29,184 nucleotides of DNA, taken from assembly GCA_000433175.1 (NCBI GenBank), contig HF986725.1:26947-56130 (forward strand), in the 5' to 3' direction. A program made the position numbers and the translations under genes. Source of the DNA: Prevotella sp. CAG:1058. GTDB taxonomy: Bacteria; Bacteroidota; Bacteroidia; Bacteroidales; Bacteroidaceae. Positions 23,446 through 29,184 of the stretch are shown piece by piece. Below the pieces are notes generated by a model that worked only from the letters and a program-made list of their open reading frames with translations, was not told where the DNA came from and did not search any database. Positions within the stretch are counted from its first letter, which is position 1; each line of letters begins with the position of its first letter.

Positions 23446-24654
23446 TTACAAATGCAAATTATGTCCCATGCGGTCTTTCTTCGTCTTTAGGTATTTATAG
23501 TCATACTCGTTGGGAACGACCTCTATTGGCACATTCTCTACTATTTCCAGACCATAAGCCTCAAGACCCACGCGTTTGGTGGGATTGTTGGTCATAAGCC
23601 TCATCTTGTGTACACCAAGATAACGGAGCATCTGGGCTCCGCATCCGTAGTCGCGCTCGTCAGGCTTGAAGCCGAGATGCACATTGGCGTCTACCGTGTC
23701 GTACCCTTCTTCCTGCAGCTTATAGGCTTCGATCTTGTTCATCAGTCCTATTCCGCGTCCTTCCTGCTGCATGTATATCAGCACGCCCTTGCCTTCCTTC
23801 TCTATCATCTGCATCGCCTTGTGCAGCTGCTGTCCGCAGTCACAGCGCTTGCTGCCGAAGATGTCTCCCGTTGCGCATGACGAATGAACACGCACGAGTA
23901 CAGGCTCGTCCTCTTTCCATTCGCCCTTTATCAGCGCCATGTGCTCCAGCCCGCTGCTGGTCTGGCGGAATGGCACAAGCTTGAAGTGGCCGTATTCGGT
24001 AGGCATGTCAACCACCTGACCCACGCTTATCAGCGACTCGCGCTGCAGGCGGTAAGCTATCATGTCCTTGATGCTTATAACCTTAAGGTCATAGCGTGCC
24101 GCAAACTCGAGCAACTGCGGCAGGCGGGCCATGGTACCGTCGTCATTCATTATCTCCATCAAAGCGCCGGCTGGGTACAATCCGGCCAGTTTGCACAAAT
24201 CGATCGTAGCCTCAGTGTGTCCGCTGCGCCTAAGCACTCCGTTATCCTGGGCGTAAAGCGGGTTAACATGCCCTGGACGTCCGAATGTCTGTGGGGTTGA
24301 AGCCGGGTCGGCCAACGCCTTTATCGTCTCTGCCCTGTCGTGCGCCGACACGCCAGTAGAACATCCCTCAAGCTTGTCTATCGTTACGGTGAACGGAGTA
24401 CCGAGCACCGACGTATTCTCAGACACCTGGCGCGGCAGGTCAAGCTCGTCACACCGGCTCAACGTTATAGGTGCGCACAGCACGCCGCGCGCATGCTTCA
24501 GCATGAAGTTAACCTTCTCCGCCGTTATCTTTTCAGCCGCGATGATCAAATCGCCCTCGTTCTCACGGTCCTCGTCGTCGACAACGATGACGAATTTACC
24601 TTCCTTGAAGTCGGCCAAAGCCTCTTCGACTGTATTGATTTTCAAGTTTTCCAT
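23446..24654 (-). CDS. ribBA: Bifunctional 3,4-dihydroxy-2-butanone-4-phosphate synthase / GTP cyclohydrolase II
   Basis: This 402-residue protein joins RibB (about 1-205) and RibA (about 206-402), giving both precursors of riboflavin. RibB motifs are [34 protein letters not shown] and the [16 protein letters not shown] stretch. RibA motifs are [19 protein letters not shown] with the three zinc Cys, QQEGRGIGL, and [13 protein letters not shown]. The start [13 protein letters not shown] at 24654 gives the normal family length of about 400; the longer frame adds 12 residues. It begins 37 nt after the LptF/G gene ends and is probably cotranscribed. No FMN riboswitch is seen upstream. Confidence 0.95.
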   Translation of the reverse strand: MENLKINTVEEALADFKEGKFVIVVDDEDRENEGDLIIAAEKITAEKVNFMLKHARGVLCAPITLSRCDELDLPRQVSENTSVLGTPFTVTIDKLEGCSTGVSAHDRAETIKALADPASTPQTFGRPGHVNPLYAQDNGVLRRSGHTEATIDLCKLAGLYPAGALMEIMNDDGTMARLPQLLEFAARYDLKVISIKDMIAYRLQRESLISVGQVVDMPTEYGHFKLVPFRQTSSGLEHMALIKGEWKEDEPVLVRVHSSCATGDIFGSKRCDCGQQLHKAMQMIEKEGKGVLIYMQQEGRGIGLMNKIEAYKLQEEGYDTVDANVHLGFKPDERDYGCGAQMLRYLGVHKMRLMTNNPTKRVGLEAYGLEIVENVPIEVVPNEYDYKYLKTKKDRMGHNLHL

Positions 24655-24691
24655 AAGAGTTGTTATGTTCACCTTATTATATATATGCAAT

Positions 24692-26599
24692 CTAATTGCC
24701 CTGTTTCAATTCCGTGATTCTCCTGATTACCGCATCGTTAGTATCCTTAACGACCTTCAGGTCATGGAGCAGCCGCAGCCTGAAGCGCCACATCCTTAAA
24801 TACAGGAACAAGCCGACAGGCACGATTATTGCGGCTGTAACATTAAGCCACTTGCGCTCGAACGGGCGCGTATGCGCCTTGACAGCCATGAACGGATAAT
24901 CGTTGAGGCATCCCAATATGACTTTGTCCTTAGTGTTGGACAAGTCTTCTATCAATGCCTCCATCTGTTCGTTAAGTTCCTCGATCACATGGTCGGGGGT
25001 ATACTTGAAGAACACCTTTACCACATTGGGAGCCAAAAGCAAATTGTGTTCACGCACATAAGCATCTATCTCCGTATTTATCTGCGCCAGCTTTTCGGCG
25101 TCGGCGGCATAGTACGGGTCGTTGATAATCACGTCCTTGCGGTAGACGGCACGTTTTATGCGCAGGCCGAGCAGTTTCATGAACAGGTTGCGGTAGAAGT
25201 CTATGTTGAACACCACCGAATCGTTATTGGCCTTGTACGTGAAGAATACTGCCAAAGGCGTAAGAACGGCAAGTGCTATGGTCTTGCCGAACCATATGGT
25301 CCACATGCCTCCACGAGCCATGCGGTAGCCCGAATTGTCGAAGATGAAGAACACGATGAACACCAGCACTGAAATAATGACTGGCACCCCGAGTCCTCCC
25401 TTGCGTATGATTGCTCCCAACGGCGCGCCTATGAAGAAGAACAACAGGCACTGCAAAGCCACTGAAAATTTGTTGATGGCCTCTATCTTGTGCTGCCTTA
25501 TCAGCTTGTCTCCGTCAGCGGTGAGCATGCCCTTGAAGTCGAGGTCGCTCATCTCAGTCCTTACCCTGCCCAGCGCTGTGTTTACAGCCTCAAGCTTGGC
25601 ATCCGCCGCCATGCGTCCGTATATCGAGTCGAAACTGTACGTCCGTGTGGCAGCCATCTTCACAGCCCTCAGCGAGTCGGCCTTGCTTATCCCCGTAGAG
25701 GTGTAATAACTCATGCGGGCATCTTTGTAGAACACCCGTCCCACACTGTCGTACACATGGTTCAGCGAGTCGATGTCGAGGCTGATCTGCCTTACGCTCT
25801 TGCCCTTGGCGTTGTTTGACAGCGCTCCGGCATCGGCCAAGTCGAAATCGGAATCGAAGTCGAGCAGAATCTTCTTGCTTACGAAAGTCTCTCGGCGGTA
25901 AGGCACTCCGGCGCCCCTCACAACCTGCTGCGACTTCATGTTCTCAAACCACTCGCCGCTATAAAGCGTAAGCAGCAGGTGCTTCTTCTCCGCCGTCGAC
26001 TGCAACATGCCCGAGTCGGCCAGTATTATTGCCGCATCCTCATAGCTGTCGGTCATCTTGTAAATCATGACACCGTACAGCTTGCCCGTCTCGAGGTCTT
26101 TCTCCTGCACGTAGAGGTTGCACCCCGGTATGCCGTCATAAAACACACCCTCGGGTATCTCGAGTTCGGGGCTTTTCTGTTTCATCGACAGCAGCAGGCG
26201 CGAAAACGACATGTTGGCGTTAGGCCCGATAACATTTTGGAAATAAAACGAGCCGAACGATATGAACACCACAAGCACTATCAGCGACCTGAAAGCCTGC
26301 ATCAGCGAAATGCCAGCGGCCTTTATCGCCGTAAGCTCGCTGCTCTCGCCGAGGTTGCCGAACGTTATCAGTGACGAAAGGAGTATGGCCAGAGGCAGAG
26401 CCTGCGGCACAAGCATCAAGCTCATGTACCAGAAGAACTGGGCCAGCACCTCCATCGACAAGCCCTTACCTATCAGTTCGTCCACGTACTTCCAAAGGAA
26501 CTGCATCATCAAGATGAACTGACAGATAAAGAAAGTGCCGACAAAAAGCAGGCCGAACTGGCGGGCTATGAACTTGTCTAATTTCTTTACTCGAAGCAT
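24692..26599 (-). CDS. LptF/LptG (YjgP/YjgQ) family lipopolysaccharide export permease, long form
   Basis: This 635-residue protein has the LptF/G fold: three N-terminal spans (about 15-35, 50-75, 95-120), with [24 protein letters not shown] in between. A periplasmic beta-jellyroll with a long insert (about 130-385) follows, and three more spans start at [28 protein letters not shown]. coli LptF and LptG are about 360 residues. Here a C-terminal extension of about 155 residues follows, with helices and one extra span near 590-607 ([21 protein letters not shown]). It would move LPS from the inner membrane with LptB. No second LptF/G gene is in the window. Confidence 0.93.
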   Translation of the reverse strand: MLRVKKLDKFIARQFGLLFVGTFFICQFILMMQFLWKYVDELIGKGLSMEVLAQFFWYMSLMLVPQALPLAILLSSLITFGNLGESSELTAIKAAGISLMQAFRSLIVLVVFISFGSFYFQNVIGPNANMSFSRLLLSMKQKSPELEIPEGVFYDGIPGCNLYVQEKDLETGKLYGVMIYKMTDSYEDAAIILADSGMLQSTAEKKHLLLTLYSGEWFENMKSQQVVRGAGVPYRRETFVSKKILLDFDSDFDLADAGALSNNAKGKSVRQISLDIDSLNHVYDSVGRVFYKDARMSYYTSTGISKADSLRAVKMAATRTYSFDSIYGRMAADAKLEAVNTALGRVRTEMSDLDFKGMLTADGDKLIRQHKIEAINKFSVALQCLLFFFIGAPLGAIIRKGGLGVPVIISVLVFIVFFIFDNSGYRMARGGMWTIWFGKTIALAVLTPLAVFFTYKANNDSVVFNIDFYRNLFMKLLGLRIKRAVYRKDVIINDPYYAADAEKLAQINTEIDAYVREHNLLLAPNVVKVFFKYTPDHVIEELNEQMEALIEDLSNTKDKVILGCLNDYPFMAVKAHTRPFERKWLNVTAAIIVPVGLFLYLRMWRFRLRLLHDLKVVKDTNDAVIRRITELKQGN

Positions 26600-26639
26600 T
26601 ATTGTTCTAAATGGATTCAGGCGTTACCTTACCAGCTTG

Positions 26640-26647
26640 CAAAATTA
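26640..26647 (-). promoter_or_regulatory. -7 box of the lptF/G-ribBA unit
   Basis: Minus-strand TAATTTTG, exact consensus, about 40 nt before the LptF/G start. No clear -33 box. Confidence 0.55.
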
Positions 26648-26852
26648 GCACAAAAATATCAGAAAAACGACATTATTATAAAAATAAAAAGCAAAATGGC
26701 AAAGACTACGACACGGAACAAATCATATCATTAGCGTATAAAAGCCAATCCGGCAAGTGTACGGCAGAGCCGACACTTTCTTTGACGGAGGCTGCATGAC
26801 AGCCTACATCTACAAGCGACCCGGGCGGCAGCAAAGTCTTTAAATCACAGAA

Positions 26853-27251
26853 TCAAAGCCCTGTAGAACGGTGCAACATCTCCATATTGGCGTCCCAGAT
26901 ATCCTCGAGGGTGTCCGTATCGCCGTCGGGGGCGAAGTCGGTTATCATGAGGATGTAGTCGCCCGTGATGTCGCTCTTGTCCATCCGCAGCTCAAGATAG
27001 GTGTCGCGGTACTCGTCCTCGCTCCAGCGCAAGCGTATGTACCCCCTGTCCTTCTTCTCGAGCAAGGCAGCTGTCCTGACTTCATGGTGGCTCCAGTCGT
27101 TGCCCCAAGTGAACGTGAACACGTCTCCGCTGAACTTGACATCGTCGGCAAACCACTTGGCCAAGCCTTCCGGAGTGCTCATCAACGACCATATTATATT
27201 AGCCGATTTCGACTTCAGTTCACGCTCAATACTGATTTTATTAGCTTCCAT
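26853..27251 (-). CDS. START-like/SRPBCC domain protein
   Basis: This 132-residue cytoplasmic protein has the look of the Bacteroidetes START-like (SRPBCC) family: SANIIWSLMSTPEGLAKWFADDVKFSGDVFTFTWG at about 16-50, then GYIRLRWSEDEYRDTYLELRM and MITDFAPDGD. The helix-grip fold usually binds a hydrophobic ligand or acts as a co-chaperone; no ligand is known here. It is transcribed alone. A minus-strand TATTTTTG box at 27279-27286 may be its promoter. It is divergent from the tRNA gene. Confidence 0.85.
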   Translation of the reverse strand: MEANKISIERELKSKSANIIWSLMSTPEGLAKWFADDVKFSGDVFTFTWGNDWSHHEVRTAALLEKKDRGYIRLRWSEDEYRDTYLELRMDKSDITGDYILMITDFAPDGDTDTLEDIWDANMEMLHRSTGL

Positions 27252-27327
27252 AGCTCATCGTAAATGAGTAATCTGCCACAAAAATACTAATTAATTCGAA
27301 GAAAAACGATAAAAAGTTGCAATATTT

Positions 27328-27358
27328 TTTGGTATGTAAAGAAATTGTATTACCTTTG
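27328..27358 (+). promoter_or_regulatory. Promoter of the tRNA-Met gene
   Basis: TTTG (27328-27331), 19 nt, TACCTTTG (27351-27358), both exact. The predicted start is about 15 nt before the mature tRNA. Confidence 0.85.
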
Positions 27359-27379
27359 CACCCGCAAACAAGCAACAAC

Positions 27380-27453
27380 GGCGGGATAGCTCAGCTGGTT
27401 AGAGCGTCGGATTCATAATCCGGAGGTCGTGGGTTCGGGTCCCACCCCCGCTA
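27380..27453 (+). tRNA. tRNA-Met (anticodon CAT), elongator type
   Basis: A 74-nt cloverleaf folds with D stem GCTC/GAGC, anticodon stem TCGGA/TCCGG around loop TTCATAA (CAT at 27414-27416), variable loop AGGTC and T stem GTGGG/CCCAC. No CCA is encoded. The initiator type is unlikely, as position 1 is G and the anticodon stem lacks three G-C pairs. A lysidine-modified tRNA-Ile(CAT) cannot be fully excluded. Oddities: G1-U72 wobble, an A7-C66 mismatch at the base of the acceptor stem, and G instead of A at position 58 of the T loop. Confidence 0.93.
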
Positions 27454-27500
27454 CAAAGACACCCTGTAAATCACTGATTTACAGGGTGTCTTTGTTTTAT
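27454..27500 (+). terminator. Terminator of the tRNA-Met gene
   Basis: Arms 27454-27473 and 27475-27494 form a perfect 20-nt inverted repeat centred on AAATCACTGATTT, followed by TTTT. It starts immediately after the tRNA. The centre motif AAATCACTGATTT recurs at 27593-27605 without the arms. Confidence 0.88.
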
Positions 27501-27787
27501 ACCACTTCCATAGCAACTCGCTTGGGCACATCACGGCGCGCGTTATTTCACCCTCAAGCATGCAGGCGGACTTAGATTTTTGATAAATCCACAAATCACT
27601 GATTTCCAGCATATTATCATTCGCCTTGTAAAAGGTTACATATTGCAGGCCAAAAGGTGGCATATTGCAATGTAAAAGACCACGTTTTGCACGTCTATAA
27701 ATAATGATACAGCCCTAAGAAGGCTGTATGGCATGACAGCTACGAACCGCAACGGCAACGGCACGGAACATCCCAACCTGCGGCAGA
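27501..27787. other. Gap between the tRNA terminator and the duplicated promoter
   Basis: It holds palindromic array 5 (27627-27691) and a small hairpin, ATACAGCC/GGCTGTAT (27707-27729). No gene is recognised; small frames here read through the repeat units. Confidence 0.6.
27627..27691. repeat. Intergenic palindromic repeat array 5
   Basis: Three units at about 22-23 nt: AAAAGGTTACATATT (27630-27644), AAAAGGTGGCATATT (27652-27666) and AAAAGACCACGTTTT (27674-27688), each followed by GCA. It uses the CATATT type of right half-site seen also in array 4. Confidence 0.8.
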
Positions 27788-27823
27788 CAAATAAAAATAA
27801 AAGCTCGTTTCTCCCGTTTTTAT

Positions 27824-27854
27824 TTTGTATTTCTCTCAACTTGCACTATCTTTG
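27824..27854 (+). promoter_or_regulatory. Upstream copy of the duplicated promoter
   Basis: TTTG (27824-27827), 19 nt, TATCTTTG (27847-27854). It would give a leader of about 135 nt to the IMP cyclohydrolase ATG. Confidence 0.75.
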
Positions 27855-27933
27855 AATAACATAGGCGGCGTCTCGGAATTGGCAAATCGCCGAAAGGCAA
27901 ATAAAAATAAAAACTCGTTTCTCTCGTTTTTAT

Positions 27934-27964
27934 TTTGTATTTCTCTCAACTTGCACTATCTTTG
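27934..27964 (+). promoter_or_regulatory. Downstream (proximal) copy of the duplicated promoter
   Basis: TTTG (27934-27937), 19 nt, TATCTTTG (27957-27964), giving a leader of about 25 nt. It fixes the start codon at 27996. Confidence 0.85.
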
Positions 27965-27995
27965 CACTCTAAAAACAATTAGTTTACCAAAATAT

Positions 27996-28589
27996 ATGGC
28001 CGGAACAAAAAAAATAAAGACTGCCCTTGTCTCTGTGTTCCACAAAGACGGGCTTGACGAGCTGCTTGCAAAGCTCAATGCTGAAGGAGTGAAATTCTTA
28101 TCTACTGGCGGTACGCAGAAATTCATCGAGTCGCTCGGCTACGAGTGCCAGACCGTCGAGAGCGTGACATCATACCCGTCTATCCTGGGCGGCCGCGTAA
28201 AGACGCTGCACCCGAAAGTGTTCGGAGGCATACTGGCACGCCGCGACAACGAGGGCGACCGTGAGCAGATGGCACAATACGAAATACCTGAAATCGACCT
28301 CGTGATAGTAGACCTTTACCCCTTCGAGCAGACAGTGGCAAGCGGAGCTTCAGAGGCCGACATCATAGAGAAGATAGACATAGGCGGAATATCACTGATA
28401 CGCGCCGGAGCCAAGAACTTCAAAGACGTGGTGATAGTCCCGAGCAAGGCTGAATACGGCGTACTGCTCGACATTCTTAACAAGAAAGGCGCACAGACCG
28501 ACATTGAAGACCGCCGCATGCTGGCAACGCGCGCGTTCGGCGTAAGCAGCCACTACGACACGGCCATTCACGACTGGTTTAATTCTTAA
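27996..28589 (+). CDS. purH: Stand-alone IMP cyclohydrolase (PurH N-terminal domain)
   Basis: This 197-residue enzyme closes FAICAR to IMP, the last step of the pathway. It is the MGS-like N-terminal domain of bifunctional PurH: FLSTGGTQKFIE (34-45), GGRVKTLHPKVFGGILARR (65-83), VDLYPFEQTVA (105-115), IDIGGISLIRAGAKNFKDV (127-145). All usual catalytic segments are present. PurH is normally about 510-530 residues; here the chain stops right after SHYDTAIHDWFNS, where the formyltransferase domain would begin. The start at 27996 (MAGTKKIKTALVSVF) follows the proximal promoter; a longer frame from 27825 reads promoter sequence. mreB follows after 177 nt. The formyltransferase is encoded at 7381-8562. 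Confidence 0.94.
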   Translation: MAGTKKIKTALVSVFHKDGLDELLAKLNAEGVKFLSTGGTQKFIESLGYECQTVESVTSYPSILGGRVKTLHPKVFGGILARRDNEGDREQMAQYEIPEIDLVIVDLYPFEQTVASGASEADIIEKIDIGGISLIRAGAKNFKDVVIVPSKAEYGVLLDILNKKGAQTDIEDRRMLATRAFGVSSHYDTAIHDWFNS

Positions 28590-28766
28590 TCCGCACAGCA
28601 CGGCCGCCACAGGGCGCGGCGCGAGCCGAATCCTGTCGCCGCCGGCGGATTACACAATCATGAGTTGCTCAGGCCGGAGCCCGATAAAGCATGACTGCCA
28701 GGCCGGAGCCAATTACGTATCGAGAAACGAAGTTAGACGAAAGTCATTTTATGTAGTAGTTTGATT

Positions 28767-29184
28767 ATGGGATTTTTTTCATTTATCCAAGAGATTGCGA
28801 TGGACCTTGGCACGGCCAACACTATCATTATCAGTGATGACAAGATTGTTGTTGACGAGCCTTCGGTGGTGGCCCTCGACCGCCGCACGGACAAGATGAT
28901 AGCCGTGGGCGAAAAGGCCAAGATGATGTATGAGAAGACTAACGACAACATCCGCACCATACGCCCGCTGCGCGACGGCGTGATAGCCGACTTCACGGCC
29001 TGCGAGCAGATGATGCGCGGACTTATCAAGATGGTACATACGGGCAGGCGCTTCTTCTCGCCCTCGCTGCGCATGGTCATCGGCGTGCCGTCGGGCTCGA
29101 CCGAAGTCGAGCTGCGCGCCGTGCGCGACTCTGCCGAACATGCAGGCGGACGCGACGTCTACCTGATATTCGAACCTATGGCAG
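28767..29184 (+). CDS. mreB: Rod-shape protein MreB, 3' part beyond the window
   Basis: The first 139 codons of an actin-like protein are present, beginning MGFFSFIQEIAMDLGTANT. The phosphate-1 motif DLGTANTIII, VDEPSVVALDRRT, KAKMMYEKTNDNIRTIRPLRDGVIADF and VIGVPSGSTEVELRAVRDSAEHAG are typical of MreB (about 340 residues). MreB filaments guide cell-wall synthesis along the sides of rods. The ATG at 28767 fits the family. It lies downstream of the IMP cyclohydrolase gene. The 177-nt gap between them carries a 12-nt repeat CAGGCCGGAGCC twice but no clear promoter, so cotranscription is possible. Confidence 0.96.
   Translation, partial: MGFFSFIQEIAMDLGTANTIIISDDKIVVDEPSVVALDRRTDKMIAVGEKAKMMYEKTNDNIRTIRPLRDGVIADFTACEQMMRGLIKMVHTGRRFFSPSLRMVIGVPSGSTEVELRAVRDSAEHAGGRDVYLIFEPMA

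Larger units (their letters stand above)
27788..27964 (+). repeat. Tandem duplication of the IMP cyclohydrolase promoter region
   Basis: Copies at 27788-27854 and 27898-27964 are 67 nt long and differ at only two positions. The offset is exactly 110 nt, with 43 nt of different sequence between. Each copy carries a full promoter. Confidence 0.9.

Noticed and set aside
27825..27995. N-terminal extension of IMP cyclohydrolase
   Set aside because: The extra 57 residues would be translated from the duplicated promoter, and the proximal promoter start lies downstream of the extended start codon.
28660..28705. CAGGCCGGAGCC repeated twice before mreB
   Set aside because: Only two 12-nt copies with no symmetry or known motif; too little to call an element.

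Overview
The window looks like a chromosomal segment of a Bacteroidales bacterium, most likely a member of the Prevotellaceae. The evidence is threefold. Many genes are preceded by Bacteroidetes-type promoters (TTTG, 19-20 nt, TAnnTTTG). Several proteins are typical of the phylum: a TonB/ExbB/ExbD/ExbD operon with an attached PstS-like lipoprotein, a PorT-like barrel, a 635-residue LptF/G-type permease and RibBA. Gene order places an IMP cyclohydrolase directly before mreB. No transposase, integrase, phage gene or CRISPR array was found. The content is mostly housekeeping and cell-envelope functions.

Layout. 1-1948 (minus): yraN, birA, then pyrH running off the left edge. 2159-4686 (plus): tadA and a XylE-type sugar porter. 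4870-5103: an unrecognised 77-residue coiled-coil protein behind a sigma-54-like promoter, lying between two related hairpins. 5200-9197 (minus): a MATE exporter, a small basic protein, a stand-alone AICAR formyltransferase and two small glycine-rich membrane proteins. 9695-11480 (plus): an NlpC/P60 hydrolase and a CapA-like lipoprotein. 11648-12013 (minus): rplS. 12214-16136 (plus): a 5'-nucleotidase split into two genes in reversed domain order, a PorT-like barrel, a 2[4Fe-4S] ferredoxin and a two-repeat membrane protein. 16457-21894 (minus): the Ton operon exbB-exbD-exbD-tonB-pstS-like-TPR. 22127-27251 (minus): an aminotransferase, ribBA, lptF/G and a START-like protein. 27380-28589 (plus): tRNA-Met(CAT), a tandemly duplicated promoter and a stand-alone IMP cyclohydrolase. 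From 28767 the 5' part of mreB.

How the genes fit together. The last two steps of IMP synthesis, usually fused in one PurH protein, are encoded here by two separate genes about 19 kb apart on opposite strands. The Ton operon would energise outer-membrane uptake. NlpC/P60, CapA, LptF/G, MreB and PorT all concern the envelope. Two sigma-54-type promoters suggest that an RpoN regulon includes the NlpC/P60 gene and the small coiled-coil gene.

The least explained structure is a family of about 22-23 nt imperfect palindromes in short tandem arrays of 3-4 units. Five arrays occur, one in each of the five intergenic gaps longer than 300 nt, and I saw none inside genes. I know of no name for this element.
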